DNA of 64,000 bases from Streptomyces sp. NBC_00236 (lineage in GTDB: Bacteria > Actinomycetota > Actinomycetes > Streptomycetales > Streptomycetaceae), in assembly GCF_036195045.1 (NCBI RefSeq), contig NZ_CP108100.1, positions 682,001 through 746,000 of the forward strand, given 5' to 3'. The position numbers and the translations under genes are program-made. Shown piece after piece: positions 42,701-51,146 of this stretch. The notes under the pieces are model-generated. The model did not search any database and was not told where the DNA came from. It worked only from the letters and a program-made list of their open reading frames with translations. How positions within the stretch are numbered: the first letter of the stretch is position 1; every line of letters begins with the position of its first letter.

Positions 42701-42807
42701 ACGGCATTGTTTACCACGTTGAGCGCAAGGCTGTTCGGGAGTCGTGCACACGCCGCGGCCAGCCCCTCCGCCGAAGACGCGGGCCCCGCGTCACCCCGCC
42801 TCCTCAC
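39775..42807 (-). CDS. Large LuxR-family ATPase regulator (LAL type)
   Basis: Up to 1010 residues. AAA-type ATPase: LVGRTAELGLLDTVIDRLGH opening, Walker A DITGAAGIGKSRLMAEL, Walker B LVVALDDVHWADPASLELLD; then a long helical repeat region of TPR type; C-terminal LuxR helix-turn-helix LTVREREVAELVAEGLTNQA with IATRLYLSPRTVETHLSRVF. Such proteins are pathway activators in Streptomyces that sense through the central repeats and ATP. The start is uncertain: GTG 42807, or the GTG at 42717 (VVNNAVEFGGEITHGG), since the conserved part begins at about residue 60 and neither has a good ribosome site. Confidence 0.88.
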   Translation of the reverse strand: MRRRGDAGPASSAEGLAAACARLPNSLALNVVNNAVEFGGEITHGGASEDAARHHGSGSPLVGRTAELGLLDTVIDRLGHGTPPFVDITGAAGIGKSRLMAELCLRARRRGVTVLRGRAAEYERHLPFHPFADAFADLADRPPHAAGLLDVVSRIRGGRGAEPSCGPVRPAADRFGLHRSVARLLAQLGRPGGLVVALDDVHWADPASLELLDHLVRHPVPGPVVLVIARRDRQTPTALTAALTREADTGTVLRIGLAPLAEEECIAGLAPDLPRDRAARLYAEGEGNPLYFLSLLHAHREGAARRRTSSSPASTANSLGELPTGLGALLLNELAPLTPPQHRTLEAIAVLGDHALPPVIRRATGRTDAELDDDLDGLARRDLVRPGQGGRMMLRHPVIRSLVHESTAARRRVEIHRAAAVELSRTGAPAVEQARHIERSVTTWDPQAYAVLRQAAEQTASTAPTSCAHWLRAALRLLPDTVERGPERRDLMLRRARALGVAGGLRESRDLLHKVISTAGPDEAGVRTSAVVLCALTERHLGRYPEAIALLRRELSRQPELSPSDRVSIGLELSSSAPHNVSYPQMRGEVARTLADARSLGNELGEAGALAVAAFGEAYEGGVAAASEYAVQAAGLLDGLPDDDLTALCEPLGRLGWAEAFLGRFADAERHADRGLRIARRSGQVYLLPLLLLCKAHVRIQTCRLPSACELADEAEDIARGIGSSELLAFVLANKAQARVAASAPGDPEALAAAEEAVATMGPSDNWRASMAWCMLGYAALTGGDPHRARDALLRAGGDDLGGLQPSMRPLLSELLVTAALSTGDVDSASAWAERARNEAEQLGLPVQRASAMRSAAQLALHGGDPAGAATLLSGAAALCARSGAAFWEARSLLLAAPVMTAAGFGARGAAMWERGHRLATGGGAGLLVGLAEMTRPSEPRTSFTTPPRLASLTVREREVAELVAEGLTNQAIATRLYLSPRTVETHLSRVFRKTDVATRAALAVLMARS

Positions 42808-43042
42808 CGAACAGGGCCGGCGATCGGGACGAGGACGCCCACCGGAGCGCCCGGGGATGACGCCGGCCCACCCTCCGCTGCCACGTCCCTGCCGCCGGCG
42901 CCACTACGTAGCGAAGTACGTGGTTCCACCGACGCCACCGGCAGCGGCCTCCTGCGAGCATCGGCCTTCGTGCCGCGGCGCAGCCGCGCGCCCGTCGCTG
43001 TCGGCATACGGATGATTCGCCCATCGAACAAGAGGTGCTCTC

Positions 43043-43747
43043 GTGTCACACCGCGTCCCCGTTTCCCACATACTCGGAGTGGTCCTGGCACTGTCCCTCG
43101 CCGGCTGCGGATCCACGGCGGACGAGGACCCGGACGCCCCGGGCCCGACGTCCGCGGGCAGTGCTCCGAAGGGGGGCGTGTCCGACGAGGGCGCGTCCGG
43201 GGACTGCCCCGACAAGCACACGGCGACCGTGGAGGACGACGAGTTCGGGGGGACGGCGGTCATCGATCTGTGTGCGCGTCCCGAAGTGCACCGCACGGCC
43301 GTCAGCGCCGCCTGGGTCAGCGTCTACAGCGACCCCAGTCAGAGCCCGCCCCTCAACATCATGCCGGTCTCCTGCACGGGCGAGTCCGAGGAGAGCTGCA
43401 AGGTGATCAAGGTCGATGATCGCGAACTGTGCAATCAGGCAAAGCCCGATTGCCACCCGCAGCGCGGCGAAGAGGTACCCGTGCTCTGCTCCGCCGTGGA
43501 CCAGCTCAACTCCAACAGGGTGTACTACGGCGTACTCCTCGAGAGCAAGCGCCTGCTGGCCATGGGTACGGATCACGACCGCACCTACACCAAGGTCTTC
43601 ACCGACAAGGGAGACATCCCCGTGGGCTATGTGGATGCCCGGCACATGGAGAAGGTGCGGGGCGAACTGCCGGCCTGCGACGGCACTCTGCTCCACGGCT
43701 CGGGAGCGCGCACGCTCGGGCAGATACAGGGCCTTCCCCTCGACTGA
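43043..43747 (+). CDS. Putative lipoprotein, cysteine-containing, hypothetical
   Basis: 234 residues from GTG 43043 (AGAGGTG upstream). Signal with lipobox: HILGVVLALSLAGCG, lipidated Cys near residue 22. The exported part starts with a flexible Asp/Gly/Ser/Pro linker, then a Cys-rich domain (CPDKHTATVEDDEFGGTAVI, DLCARPEVHRTAVSAAWVSVY, SCTGESEESCKVIKV, LCNQAKPDCHPQRGEEVPVLC) that probably forms disulphides outside the cell. Function unknown. Divergent from the LuxR-type gene with a 235-bp gap. Confidence 0.82.
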   Translation: MSHRVPVSHILGVVLALSLAGCGSTADEDPDAPGPTSAGSAPKGGVSDEGASGDCPDKHTATVEDDEFGGTAVIDLCARPEVHRTAVSAAWVSVYSDPSQSPPLNIMPVSCTGESEESCKVIKVDDRELCNQAKPDCHPQRGEEVPVLCSAVDQLNSNRVYYGVLLESKRLLAMGTDHDRTYTKVFTDKGDIPVGYVDARHMEKVRGELPACDGTLLHGSGARTLGQIQGLPLD

Positions 43748-43855
43748 CTCCCCGCTCCCCCACCCGCCACGACAGAGAGCCTCCGCCTTCCACGGCACCG
43801 TCACCGTCGCGGCGGCCCGCACACGGACCCGGCCGCGACCCGACGGTTGGAGCTC

Positions 43856-44905
43856 TCATGGATGCATGACGATCTTTCCCACATGCCCCCTGCGGGACAG
43901 TTCCTCCTGCGCCCGAGCTGCCCGGTCCAGCGGGAAGGCCGCGGCGATCACGGGCTGGATCTCCGCCCGCCGAGCCAGGTCCATGAGGAGGTCGAAGTGT
44001 GCCGGCGTATGCATCGCGGAACCGATGACCTGGGCGTTGTGCAGGTAGAGCCGGCGCACGTCAAAGGTCACGCCGTATCCACCGAGTGCGCCGGCGATGA
44101 CCCACCGGCCCCCTTCGCGCAGCAGCGGAAGCCCTTCGCTCACCAGCTCACCGGCCACGACGTCGAGTGCGACGTCGATTCCCTCCGGGGCGACGGCGCG
44201 GATCTGCTCGGCGACGTCTCCTGCGCGGTCGACGACTTCGTGCGCGCCCGCCTCCCGCACCGCGTCGATCTTCGGCCCGCTGCTGATGGCGATCACCCTG
44301 GCGCCGCGCGCGCTGGCGATCTGCACCAGCGCGAGGCCGACGCCGCCGGACGCTCCCGAGACCAGGGCGGTCTCTCCCTGCCGCAGCCGGCCTCGCTCGA
44401 TCATGCCCAGCGCCGTGCCGTAGGCGGTCGGCAGTGCCGCGAGCTGGTCGTCCGTGAGCGGGGACTCCGTCACGTCGTGCGCGCGCTCCACCGGCGCTGT
44501 CACGTACTCGGCGTATCCGCCGTCGCGCTCGCTCCCCATCAGGCCCACCGGGTTGGCGTGCGGCCCCTCGGTGTCGTAGATCGCGGGGTCGACGACCACG
44601 CGGCGTCCGACGAGGCCTTCCGCGACTCCGGCCCCGACCGCCACCACCCGGCCGGCCACGTCGGCACCCTGGACGCGAGGGAAGTCGATCGGGCCCCGCC
44701 AGCCCGACAGCGCCTTCGGGTCGTCCGGGCGCCCGTAGGCGCCCTCCCGGGTCCACAGATCGGTGTTGTTCAGCGCTACCGCGGCCACCTGGACCAGCAC
44801 CTCCCCCGCCTGGGGCGCGGGGACGGCGACCCTCACCGGCTCAAGGACCTCCGGCCCTCCGTGCCTGGTGATACGCACCGCTCGCATGGACTCGGACGCA
44901 CTCAT
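43856..44905 (-). CDS. Zinc-independent MDR oxidoreductase (quinone reductase type)
   Basis: 349 residues from ATG 44905 (GGGAGG seven nt upstream). Medium-chain dehydrogenase/reductase: N-terminal MRAVRITRHGGPEVLEPVRV, VALNNTDLWTREGAYGRPD, catalytic-domain DVAGRVVAVGAGVAEGLVGR and the nucleotide-binding fold ALVSGASGGVGLALVQIASA (GxxGGVG), then EAGAHEVVDRAGD. Lacks the catalytic-zinc cysteines, as in NADPH:quinone reductases. Divergent from a TetR gene with two near-identical operator-like sites between; probably regulated by it and possibly involved in quinone or aldehyde stress. Confidence 0.92.
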   Translation of the reverse strand: MSASESMRAVRITRHGGPEVLEPVRVAVPAPQAGEVLVQVAAVALNNTDLWTREGAYGRPDDPKALSGWRGPIDFPRVQGADVAGRVVAVGAGVAEGLVGRRVVVDPAIYDTEGPHANPVGLMGSERDGGYAEYVTAPVERAHDVTESPLTDDQLAALPTAYGTALGMIERGRLRQGETALVSGASGGVGLALVQIASARGARVIAISSGPKIDAVREAGAHEVVDRAGDVAEQIRAVAPEGIDVALDVVAGELVSEGLPLLREGGRWVIAGALGGYGVTFDVRRLYLHNAQVIGSAMHTPAHFDLLMDLARRAEIQPVIAAAFPLDRAARAQEELSRRGHVGKIVMHP

Positions 44906-44923
44906 CGCTGAACCTCCCGACGC

Positions 44924-44969
44924 GTATACTGATCTGTGAACCTCTTCCACCGTACACCGATCAGTGAAG
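44924..44969. promoter_or_regulatory. Pair of near-identical TetR operator candidates
   Basis: GTATACTGATCTGTGAAC (44924-44941) and GTACACCGATCAGTGAAG (44952-44969) differ at only 4 of 18 positions, are imperfect palindromes about GATC, and fill the gap between the oxidoreductase start (44905) and the TetR start (44979). They are spaced 28 bp apart, close to three helical turns. Confidence 0.7.
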
Positions 44970-44978
44970 GAATCCGTC

Positions 44979-45554
44979 GTGCAGGAAGCGCGGCCTTTGA
45001 CGCCGGCCGGCCGGCGCATCGTGGCGACCGCCGACGAGTTGTTCTACAACCGCGGAATCACGGCGGTCGGCGTGGACCTGATCGCCGAGCACTCGGGCGT
45101 GACCAAGAGGACGCTGTACAACCAGTTCGGTTCGAAGGACCACCTCGTGGCGACCTACCTCACGGAACGCGACCAGCGCTGGCGATCGCTCGTCCGTGCC
45201 GCCGTCGACGCCGTCGACACGCCCGTCGAGGCCGTCACCGCCCCCTTCGAGGCACTGCGGACCTGGAGCGGGACCAACACCCGCGGATGCGCCTTCATCA
45301 ACGCACTGGCCGAACTCCCGGACCCCTCACACCCTGCCCACCGCATCGCCGCGACGCAGAAGCTCTGGCTGCTGAACCTGTTCCAGGAACTCGCCGCCAC
45401 GGCGGGATGCGCACACCCGACCACTCTCGCCACCCAGCTCCTCGTGCTGCACGAGGGCGCCCTCGCCACGCAGCCCCTCTCACTCGGGACCCTGCCGGAG
45501 AGCACCGCGCTGGCTCGGTCCCTGGTTCGGTCCAGCACATCGCCCCGCCCATAG
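44979..45554 (+). CDS. TetR-family transcriptional regulator
   Basis: 191 residues from GTG 44979, which has AAGGAA six nt upstream; GTG 44964 is an alternative that would lie within the operator. Helix-turn-helix: IVATADELFYNRGITAVGVD LIAEHSGVTKRTLYNQFGSK (very typical). The C-terminal domain is short and helical (GCAFINALAELPDPSHPAHR, LATQLLVLHEGALATQPLSL), as in TetR regulators of oxidoreductase genes. Probably represses the divergent MDR gene. Confidence 0.92.
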   Translation: MQEARPLTPAGRRIVATADELFYNRGITAVGVDLIAEHSGVTKRTLYNQFGSKDHLVATYLTERDQRWRSLVRAAVDAVDTPVEAVTAPFEALRTWSGTNTRGCAFINALAELPDPSHPAHRIAATQKLWLLNLFQELAATAGCAHPTTLATQLLVLHEGALATQPLSLGTLPESTALARSLVRSSTSPRP

Positions 45555-45664
45555 CCCGCCCTTCCGACGAGCCGCCGCTCACCAGAGCCGGGCACGTGCG
45601 ACGCAGTCCGGCGCGCACCCCGTCCCGCTTCCTTCTGTTTGGTACCTTTCACTGGACACGAAAA

Positions 45665-45680
45665 TCGATCGGATGTTCGT
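45665..45680. promoter_or_regulatory. SOS-box-like site upstream of recA
   Basis: TCGATCGGATGTTCGT matches the actinobacterial LexA box TCGAAC-N4-GTTCGA at ten of twelve fixed positions. It lies about 90 bp before the recA start at 45771. The core GATCGGATGTTC is repeated exactly at 53757-53768, upstream of a small peptide gene. Suggests LexA control; match made by eye. Confidence 0.6.
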
Positions 45681-45770
45681 TTTTGGGATCTCCGACACGT
45701 CCGTTGTCGGCAGTAGACGCCCACGTTCTCCGACGTGCGGCGCGCCACTCAATCGGACCGGGTGAAGCTC

Positions 45771-46847
45771 ATGGCAGGAACCGACCAGGAGAAGGCGCTG
45801 GACACCGCGCTCGCACAGATCGAGCGGAAGTTCGGCAAGGGCGCGGTGATGCGCCTGGGCGAGCGGCCGAACGAGCCCATCGAGGTGATTCCCACCGGGT
45901 CGACGGCGCTGGACGTGGCGCTCGGCGTCGGCGGTCTGCCGCGCGGCCGTGTGGTGGAGGTGTACGGGCCGGAGTCTTCCGGCAAGACGACGCTGACACT
46001 GCACGCCGTGGCGAACGCACAGAAGGCCGGCGGCCAGGTGGCGTTCATCGACGCCGAGCACGCGCTCGACCCGGAGTACGCCAAGAAGCTCGGCGTCGAC
46101 ACCGACAACCTCATCCTGTCCCAGCCGGACAACGGTGAGCAGGCCCTCGAGATCCTCGACATCCTGATCCGCTCGGGTGCGCTCGACCTGATCGTCATCG
46201 ACTCCGTCGCGGCCCTCGTGCCACGCGCCGAGATCGAGGGCTCGATGGGCGACTCGCACATGGGTCTGCAGGCGCGTCTGATGAGCCAGGCGCTCCGCAA
46301 GATCACCAGCGCGCTCAGTCAGACGCGGACAACAGCGATCTTCATCAACCAGCTGCGCGAGAAGATCGGTGTGATGTTCGGCTCGCCGGAGACCACCACC
46401 GGTGGCCGGGCGCTGAAGTTCTACGCCTCGGTGCGCCTGGACATCCGGCGCATCGAGACGCTGAAGGACGGCACCGACGCGGTCGGTAACCGTACCCGCG
46501 TCAAGGTCGTCAAGAACAAGGTCGCGCCGCCGTTCAAGCAGGCCGAGTTCGACATCCTCTACGGCCAGGGCATCAGCCGCGAGGGCGGCCTGATCGACAT
46601 GGGCGTGGAGCACGGCTTCGTCCGCAAGGCCGGCGCCTGGTACACGTACGAGGGCGACCAGCTCGGCCAGGGCAAGGAGAACGCCCGCAACTTCCTCAAG
46701 GACAACCCCGACCTCGCCAACGAGATCGAGAAGAAGATCCTCGAGAAACTCGGAATCGGAGTGCCGACGAAGGCCGCGGTCGCCGAGAACACGGGCGCCG
46801 TCCCTGTCCCGGAGGCCGTCCGGGCCGTAGCGGGAAACGCCGCCTGA
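45771..46847 (+). CDS. recA: Recombinase A
   Basis: 358 residues from ATG 45771. Complete RecA core: [19 protein letters not shown] (Walker A), [39 protein letters not shown] (Walker B), L1 loop and L2 [20 protein letters not shown], then the C-terminal [20 protein letters not shown]. The tail after this ([20 protein letters not shown]) is short and not very Lys-rich. It forms filaments on ssDNA for strand exchange and SOS induction. Unlike usual Streptomyces recA, no recX follows and no DUF3046-type gene precedes, so it may be a second copy. Confidence 0.95.
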   Translation: MAGTDQEKALDTALAQIERKFGKGAVMRLGERPNEPIEVIPTGSTALDVALGVGGLPRGRVVEVYGPESSGKTTLTLHAVANAQKAGGQVAFIDAEHALDPEYAKKLGVDTDNLILSQPDNGEQALEILDILIRSGALDLIVIDSVAALVPRAEIEGSMGDSHMGLQARLMSQALRKITSALSQTRTTAIFINQLREKIGVMFGSPETTTGGRALKFYASVRLDIRRIETLKDGTDAVGNRTRVKVVKNKVAPPFKQAEFDILYGQGISREGGLIDMGVEHGFVRKAGAWYTYEGDQLGQGKENARNFLKDNPDLANEIEKKILEKLGIGVPTKAAVAENTGAVPVPEAVRAVAGNAA

Positions 46848-46869
46848 CGAGCGCGGGAGCAGCCCGGCT

Positions 46870-47112
46870 TCACAACGCGGCGTAGCGGTCCCCGAACCAC
46901 ACCGCGCCGTCCGGGGCGTCGTACAGCCCGGCGTCACGATCGGCTCGCAGCCGTTCACGGCCGGCCCGGTTCTCCGCCACGCGCTCGGCGATGCCGTTAC
47001 CCGGGTCGTACGCCGTCTCGTAGATCACGCCGTCACCCAACTCTCGGAGGAAGAACGGCCAAGGTTTCCAGGAAGCTGCCGAGGCACGGGACGCCCTCTC
47101 CGCCGCCCGCAT
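46870..47112 (-). CDS. Small unknown protein or fragment
   Basis: An 80-codon frame converging on recA. RELGDGVIYETAYDPGNGIA, RERLRADRDAGLYDAPDGAV and WFGDRYAAL look protein-like, while the first 20 residues (RAAERASRASAASW) do not, so the true start may lie inside or the gene may be the end of a decayed one. On the other strand, AAEARDALSAARIQLPAMDI (47070-47130) is also protein-like. No family recognised. Confidence 0.35.
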   Translation of the reverse strand: MRAAERASRASAASWKPWPFFLRELGDGVIYETAYDPGNGIAERVAENRAGRERLRADRDAGLYDAPDGAVWFGDRYAAL

Positions 47113-47281
47113 TCAGTTGCCCGCGATGGACATCCGCAACTCATGGCCGGAGTCGGAGTGGGCGGGCCGACGGTGAGGACGGGCCCCCGGCACGCAGCCC
47201 GGCGAGTTCGTCGGCGTGGCGCACTACCGCGGGCGGGCACTGCAGGCGGGTGCGGGTCGCTCACTGTGGTCACGCCGGGGC

Positions 47282-50200
47282 TCACTTGGCTGTGATGGCG
47301 GTCAGGTCGGCGAGAATCTCAGAGGCGATGACGGGGTCGATCTCGCCGAGGCGGTGCGGGTACGTGTGGTTGCGCCAGTAGTCACCGGGGGCGATGTCGA
47401 TCCATATGGTCTCGAGGGTCTGGTCGGGAAACGCGTCGACCATGCCGACGGCGATGCCGTCGTCGAGGGCGATGACGAGGTGCCGGTCGCGGACGATCGG
47501 GCGGGAGAACCAGCGTTCCACGCCGTTGTCCTCGGGCGTGCCGCGCTCCCAGCCGCGTTTGGTGAGACCGAGGAGTTTGCCGACGGGGACCGTGACGCCC
47601 TCGAAGCGGGTCAGCCGGTGGCCGGTCGCCTCCGCGTCGGTGAAGGCGTGCACGGGGCGCCCGAGCTGCGGGAAGGGCTGAAGGATCTCGTGGTCGGCGA
47701 AGAGGTCGGTCCAGGCCTCGAGTTCGCCGCCCAGGTGGAGAGGGTGGGCGAGGCGCACGGTGGCGTCGACGGGAAGGGTCCATGCGTCGTCGTGGACGTC
47801 TGCGAGGGTAAGGTCCTCGGCGACACGGAATCCGGTCACCATGCCGTCGGCATCGCCGAGCCAGACCAGGCGACGCACCAAGTGACGCAGAAGGGGGTGT
47901 TCGACGAGCAGTTCGCGGAACTCGACGGCGGTCCAGGAGCGGCCGGTGACCATGGCGGCCTCCAGGCGGCGCAGTTGGTCGGAGGCAATGGTGCGGACCT
48001 CCTTCTTGAGGGCGGCGAACCGCTTGCGCTCGGCGGGGGCGAGTTCCGGGTCGTCCTTGACTCCCGGGGCCGGCAGGGCCTTGCGGAGCTTGCCGGTCTC
48101 GTCGCGGACACGGAGGCGGAGCTCTTCGTCGAAGGTGACGGTGAAGCGGCGTGGGCCGTAGTCGATGACGGTGCTGCCGTCGTCGGCGAGGCCGAGGTCG
48201 GGCACCAGTCGGTCGGCGAGCCGGTCGGTGGCGAGGCCGAGTCCTTCGGCGACCTCGTCGATCCTCTCCCGGGCTCGCTTCTTGAGAGCCTTGAACGGCA
48301 CACACTGGGCGATGCCGTGCAGATGGCGCAGGGCGGTGTCGGTGCCGATCGCAGCGAGGACGGTCAGGCCCTCGACGGCCCTGTGGTGGGCGTTCTCACC
48401 GGGCCAGGCACGCACGAGAGGGGTGAGACGGCGGACGGTCCCGTCGTCGCCGAGGAAGCCGAGGGCGTGGAGAGCCCAGACGTCCTTGGCCGGCATACCG
48501 TGGAACCGCCACGTCTCGAAGAGGGCCCAGGCGAACTCGGCGAGGGAGCCCGCGTCGCAGTGCTCGGTGACGGTGGCGAGGCCGGGGTAGACGTCACCGG
48601 GTTTGGAGATCTGCAGCATGGCCGTCACGTGGCGGACGGCGTCGGCAGGCAGGGCGCCGCGCCCGCCGGTGAGCCGGATCTGCGGGAACAGGGAGGGGTC
48701 GGCCCATGCGCAGGGGGACGGCATCCTCGCCGGGAGGGCGGCCTCCAACGGATCGCCGGCGAGGAGGTCGGCGACGATCTCCTCGGCCTCGGCTCCGCAG
48801 CAGGCGGCGATCTCCCGCACGGCCTCGGCGCCCACCTCTGCGGCGAGTTGCCGCAGAGCGTGTTCGGCATGGGTGCGGGGCATGCCCGCCGGCCCCACGG
48901 CGTCGGGAACGAGGAGGGCGGCCGCGGCCCGGCCGTGGCGTCGGATCCAGGCGAGAACCATGGGCCTCAGCGCCTTGCGGCGCACCAGCCACTCGGCCAT
49001 CTGCCGGGCCACCTCGACGCTGCGGTAGGGCAGCAGCAGGCCGCCGGCGGTGGCCGGGTAGCGGGCGGCGAGGCGACTCAGCATCGGCAGGGCGTGCAGG
49101 CCGTGGCGGGCAGCGACGGGCCTGAGGTAGCTCTCTGTGTCCCAGACGTGCTCGGGGGCGAAGGCGTCGAGCAGTGGGCGTACGACGTCCTCGGGGCCGG
49201 TGACGAAGAGGCGGGCGGCGCGGATGTCGCCCCGCCACGTCCCCCGCTGCATCTGCTGGATCTCTCGGGACCAGTCGTGCTCACGCCACCAGGGGGTTTC
49301 GGCGACGACGGCGGTCGCCCAGGCCTGCTGCTCCCCGGGCTTCCAGGCCATCTCGGCCTGCGGCGCCCCCTGGACGTCGCGGGCCACGCGGGCCTTGCGG
49401 CTGGTGCGCTTCCGGATCCACGGCGGGGTGACCAGCAGGGCGGGGAGCACCTCCGCAGGCGCTTCCGCGTCCCGTTCGCCTCGCTTCAGCAGCGGGGCGA
49501 CGAAGGCTGCGGACGCCTCGGGAAGGCTGGGCAACGACTTCTTCGTGAGCTCCGGGTGGGTCACCACGTGCAGGGGCAGCAGCATCCGGGAGAGGGACGC
49601 CTGTTCGCTGTCGCCCACCGCGGCGGCGGAGAGCAGACGCAGGGCCCTCCGAGGGTAACGGTTCATGGCGTCGAGCAGGGCGGGGCGGACGTTACGGTCA
49701 TCGCCCTTCTCCAGCAACAGGCGGAAAGCGTCGTCGTTGGGCAGTTCGGCAGCCCAGCCCGCGACGTCCCGGTGTCCGCTGGATCCATAGGCTCCGTCGA
49801 ACGCGTCTTCCAACAGGGACCCGACGTCGGGGCCGAGCCGGTTCGCGAGGATGGCGAGCAGTTGGAGGTTCCAGCCGTTCCAGCCGAGCCGTGCTCCTTC
49901 GCCGATACGGGCGATCTGCTCCGGCCGGTACAGGGACAGAAGGAGCATGCGCCGCAGGACGGAGTCGTTCGGTATCGGGCCGTCGCAGCACTCATCGACC
50001 CAGGCATGCTCCTCGGGCACCAGGTAGGAGACCACGATGCGGCGCTCGGCGCTGTCCCGGAGGCCGGCGAGGGCCTCGACGGCCCGCCGTCTGGTCTCCT
50101 CGTCGACCGCCGCGAGCAGGTCCCGGACACGGGCGGCGGTCTCCCGCACGTAGTAGGTCTGATAATCGGTCGTTCTTCGCAGCGCCGGGTCGTACCGCCG

Positions 50201-50581
50201 GGAACCTGCCTGCATGTAATGGGGGTTGACGCATCCGAGCTCCACGACGGCACGGGCGGCGAACGGCAGGCCGTGTTCGGTCACGCAGGCGTCGACCAGC
50301 GCGTCCACCATCGTGTAGTGCCAGCCAACGGCGATCTCCACCGCGGCCCCTAGAGGAGAGGCGCTGCCCTCCCGATGGGCGCGCCCCTCCTTCACCAGCT
50401 CCGGGTCGCTGCCGGGGGAGGAGAACATCTCCTCGAACCAAGCCGCCTCCTGCGCGTAGCGGCGAGCGGCCTGCTTCACCGCGTCCTCGGCCGGCTTCTC
50501 GGCGGCCCGGAGCACGGGCAGAGCTCGCAGCCAGGCCGCGGGCATCTCGAACCGGTCCTCGTCGGAGAATTCCTGGTGCAT
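47282..50581 (-). CDS. Very large DUF4132 protein
   Basis: 1099 residues from ATG 50581 (GGGGAGGAA upstream). Long helical N-terminal and middle part without signal or membrane segments, full of Leu/Ala/Arg helices (HEAT-like appearance: LLLLSLYRPEQIARIGEGAR, DDAFRLLLEKGDDRNVRPAL). The last ~180 residues are the DUF4132 domain: RLEAAMVTGRSWTAVEFREL, LLVEHPLLRHLVRRLVWLGD and HPLHLGGELEAWTDLFADHE, then ILQPFPQLGRPV. DUF4132/MolR-like proteins are of unknown function, often with WGR domains; no WGR seen here. Stands alone. Confidence 0.85.
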   Translation of the reverse strand: MHQEFSDEDRFEMPAAWLRALPVLRAAEKPAEDAVKQAARRYAQEAAWFEEMFSSPGSDPELVKEGRAHREGSASPLGAAVEIAVGWHYTMVDALVDACVTEHGLPFAARAVVELGCVNPHYMQAGSRRYDPALRRTTDYQTYYVRETAARVRDLLAAVDEETRRRAVEALAGLRDSAERRIVVSYLVPEEHAWVDECCDGPIPNDSVLRRMLLLSLYRPEQIARIGEGARLGWNGWNLQLLAILANRLGPDVGSLLEDAFDGAYGSSGHRDVAGWAAELPNDDAFRLLLEKGDDRNVRPALLDAMNRYPRRALRLLSAAAVGDSEQASLSRMLLPLHVVTHPELTKKSLPSLPEASAAFVAPLLKRGERDAEAPAEVLPALLVTPPWIRKRTSRKARVARDVQGAPQAEMAWKPGEQQAWATAVVAETPWWREHDWSREIQQMQRGTWRGDIRAARLFVTGPEDVVRPLLDAFAPEHVWDTESYLRPVAARHGLHALPMLSRLAARYPATAGGLLLPYRSVEVARQMAEWLVRRKALRPMVLAWIRRHGRAAAALLVPDAVGPAGMPRTHAEHALRQLAAEVGAEAVREIAACCGAEAEEIVADLLAGDPLEAALPARMPSPCAWADPSLFPQIRLTGGRGALPADAVRHVTAMLQISKPGDVYPGLATVTEHCDAGSLAEFAWALFETWRFHGMPAKDVWALHALGFLGDDGTVRRLTPLVRAWPGENAHHRAVEGLTVLAAIGTDTALRHLHGIAQCVPFKALKKRARERIDEVAEGLGLATDRLADRLVPDLGLADDGSTVIDYGPRRFTVTFDEELRLRVRDETGKLRKALPAPGVKDDPELAPAERKRFAALKKEVRTIASDQLRRLEAAMVTGRSWTAVEFRELLVEHPLLRHLVRRLVWLGDADGMVTGFRVAEDLTLADVHDDAWTLPVDATVRLAHPLHLGGELEAWTDLFADHEILQPFPQLGRPVHAFTDAEATGHRLTRFEGVTVPVGKLLGLTKRGWERGTPEDNGVERWFSRPIVRDRHLVIALDDGIAVGMVDAFPDQTLETIWIDIAPGDYWRNHTYPHRLGEIDPVIASEILADLTAITAK

Positions 50582-50985
50582 GGCGATGTTCCTCCCCGTC
50601 ACCCGTTGCACGGGGACCTCATGAGCAGTTGCCGATCACGTTAGACCTCGGCACTGACAGCGGTCGGGCCCGTGCACGCCCGGGTGGCGGCACGTCCTCA
50701 TCCCAAGATCCCCTGCCCCGCACGATCAACTTCCTTTGCTGCTCGCGCTTTCGACCTTCGTCAGGTGCACAGGGCGCTGTCTTCCCGCAGGTCGCCTCCT
50801 GCGGCTGTACGAGGCAGGGTCCACGGGCCGCCGATGCGTCTTCATCGGCAACGATGAAGCCGCCGGCCAGGGGAGGGGGCAGGGGCGGGAGTGATCCTCA
50901 GTCGGGAAGTCGCGTCAGGACGTGCGGCACCTCGGTGAGAGATGAGGCTGATCCCTCGGAGTGGACACCCTGGCAATGGATCTTG

Positions 50986-51110
50986 ATGGTTCAGGGAGGG
51001 ACGGATGTCCAGACGGGACGCCAGTCTCCGTATCCGGAGGAATTCCGGATGGATGCCGTCGCGCTGTATCGCGACGTCGACGGTGTAGGCGCATCCGCTC
51101 GTTCGGCTCG
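50986..51110 (+). pseudogene. IS3-type transposase OrfA fragment
   Basis: QSPYPEEFRMDAVALYRDVD resembles the opening of IS3-family OrfA proteins (YPEEFRRDAVAL). Only about 30 codons remain, followed by unrelated sequence. The rest of the 565-bp gap from 50582 to 51146 shows no gene; it includes a GC-rich stretch near 50870-50890 and no clear terminator. Confidence 0.55.
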
Positions 51111-51146
51111 TCCGAAACTATTCATGCAGCAACGGAAGCCACAGAG

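Noticed and set aside
42890..42930. CACTACGTA...TACGTGG partial inverted repeat upstream of the LuxR-type and lipoprotein genes
   Set aside because: Arms do not align symmetrically beyond 6-7 bp and spacing is poor; not strong enough to call an operator.
47216..50353. 1045-codon plus-strand frame over the DUF4132 gene
   Set aside because: Antisense shadow; DUF4132 strand is supported by start, ribosome site and domain.
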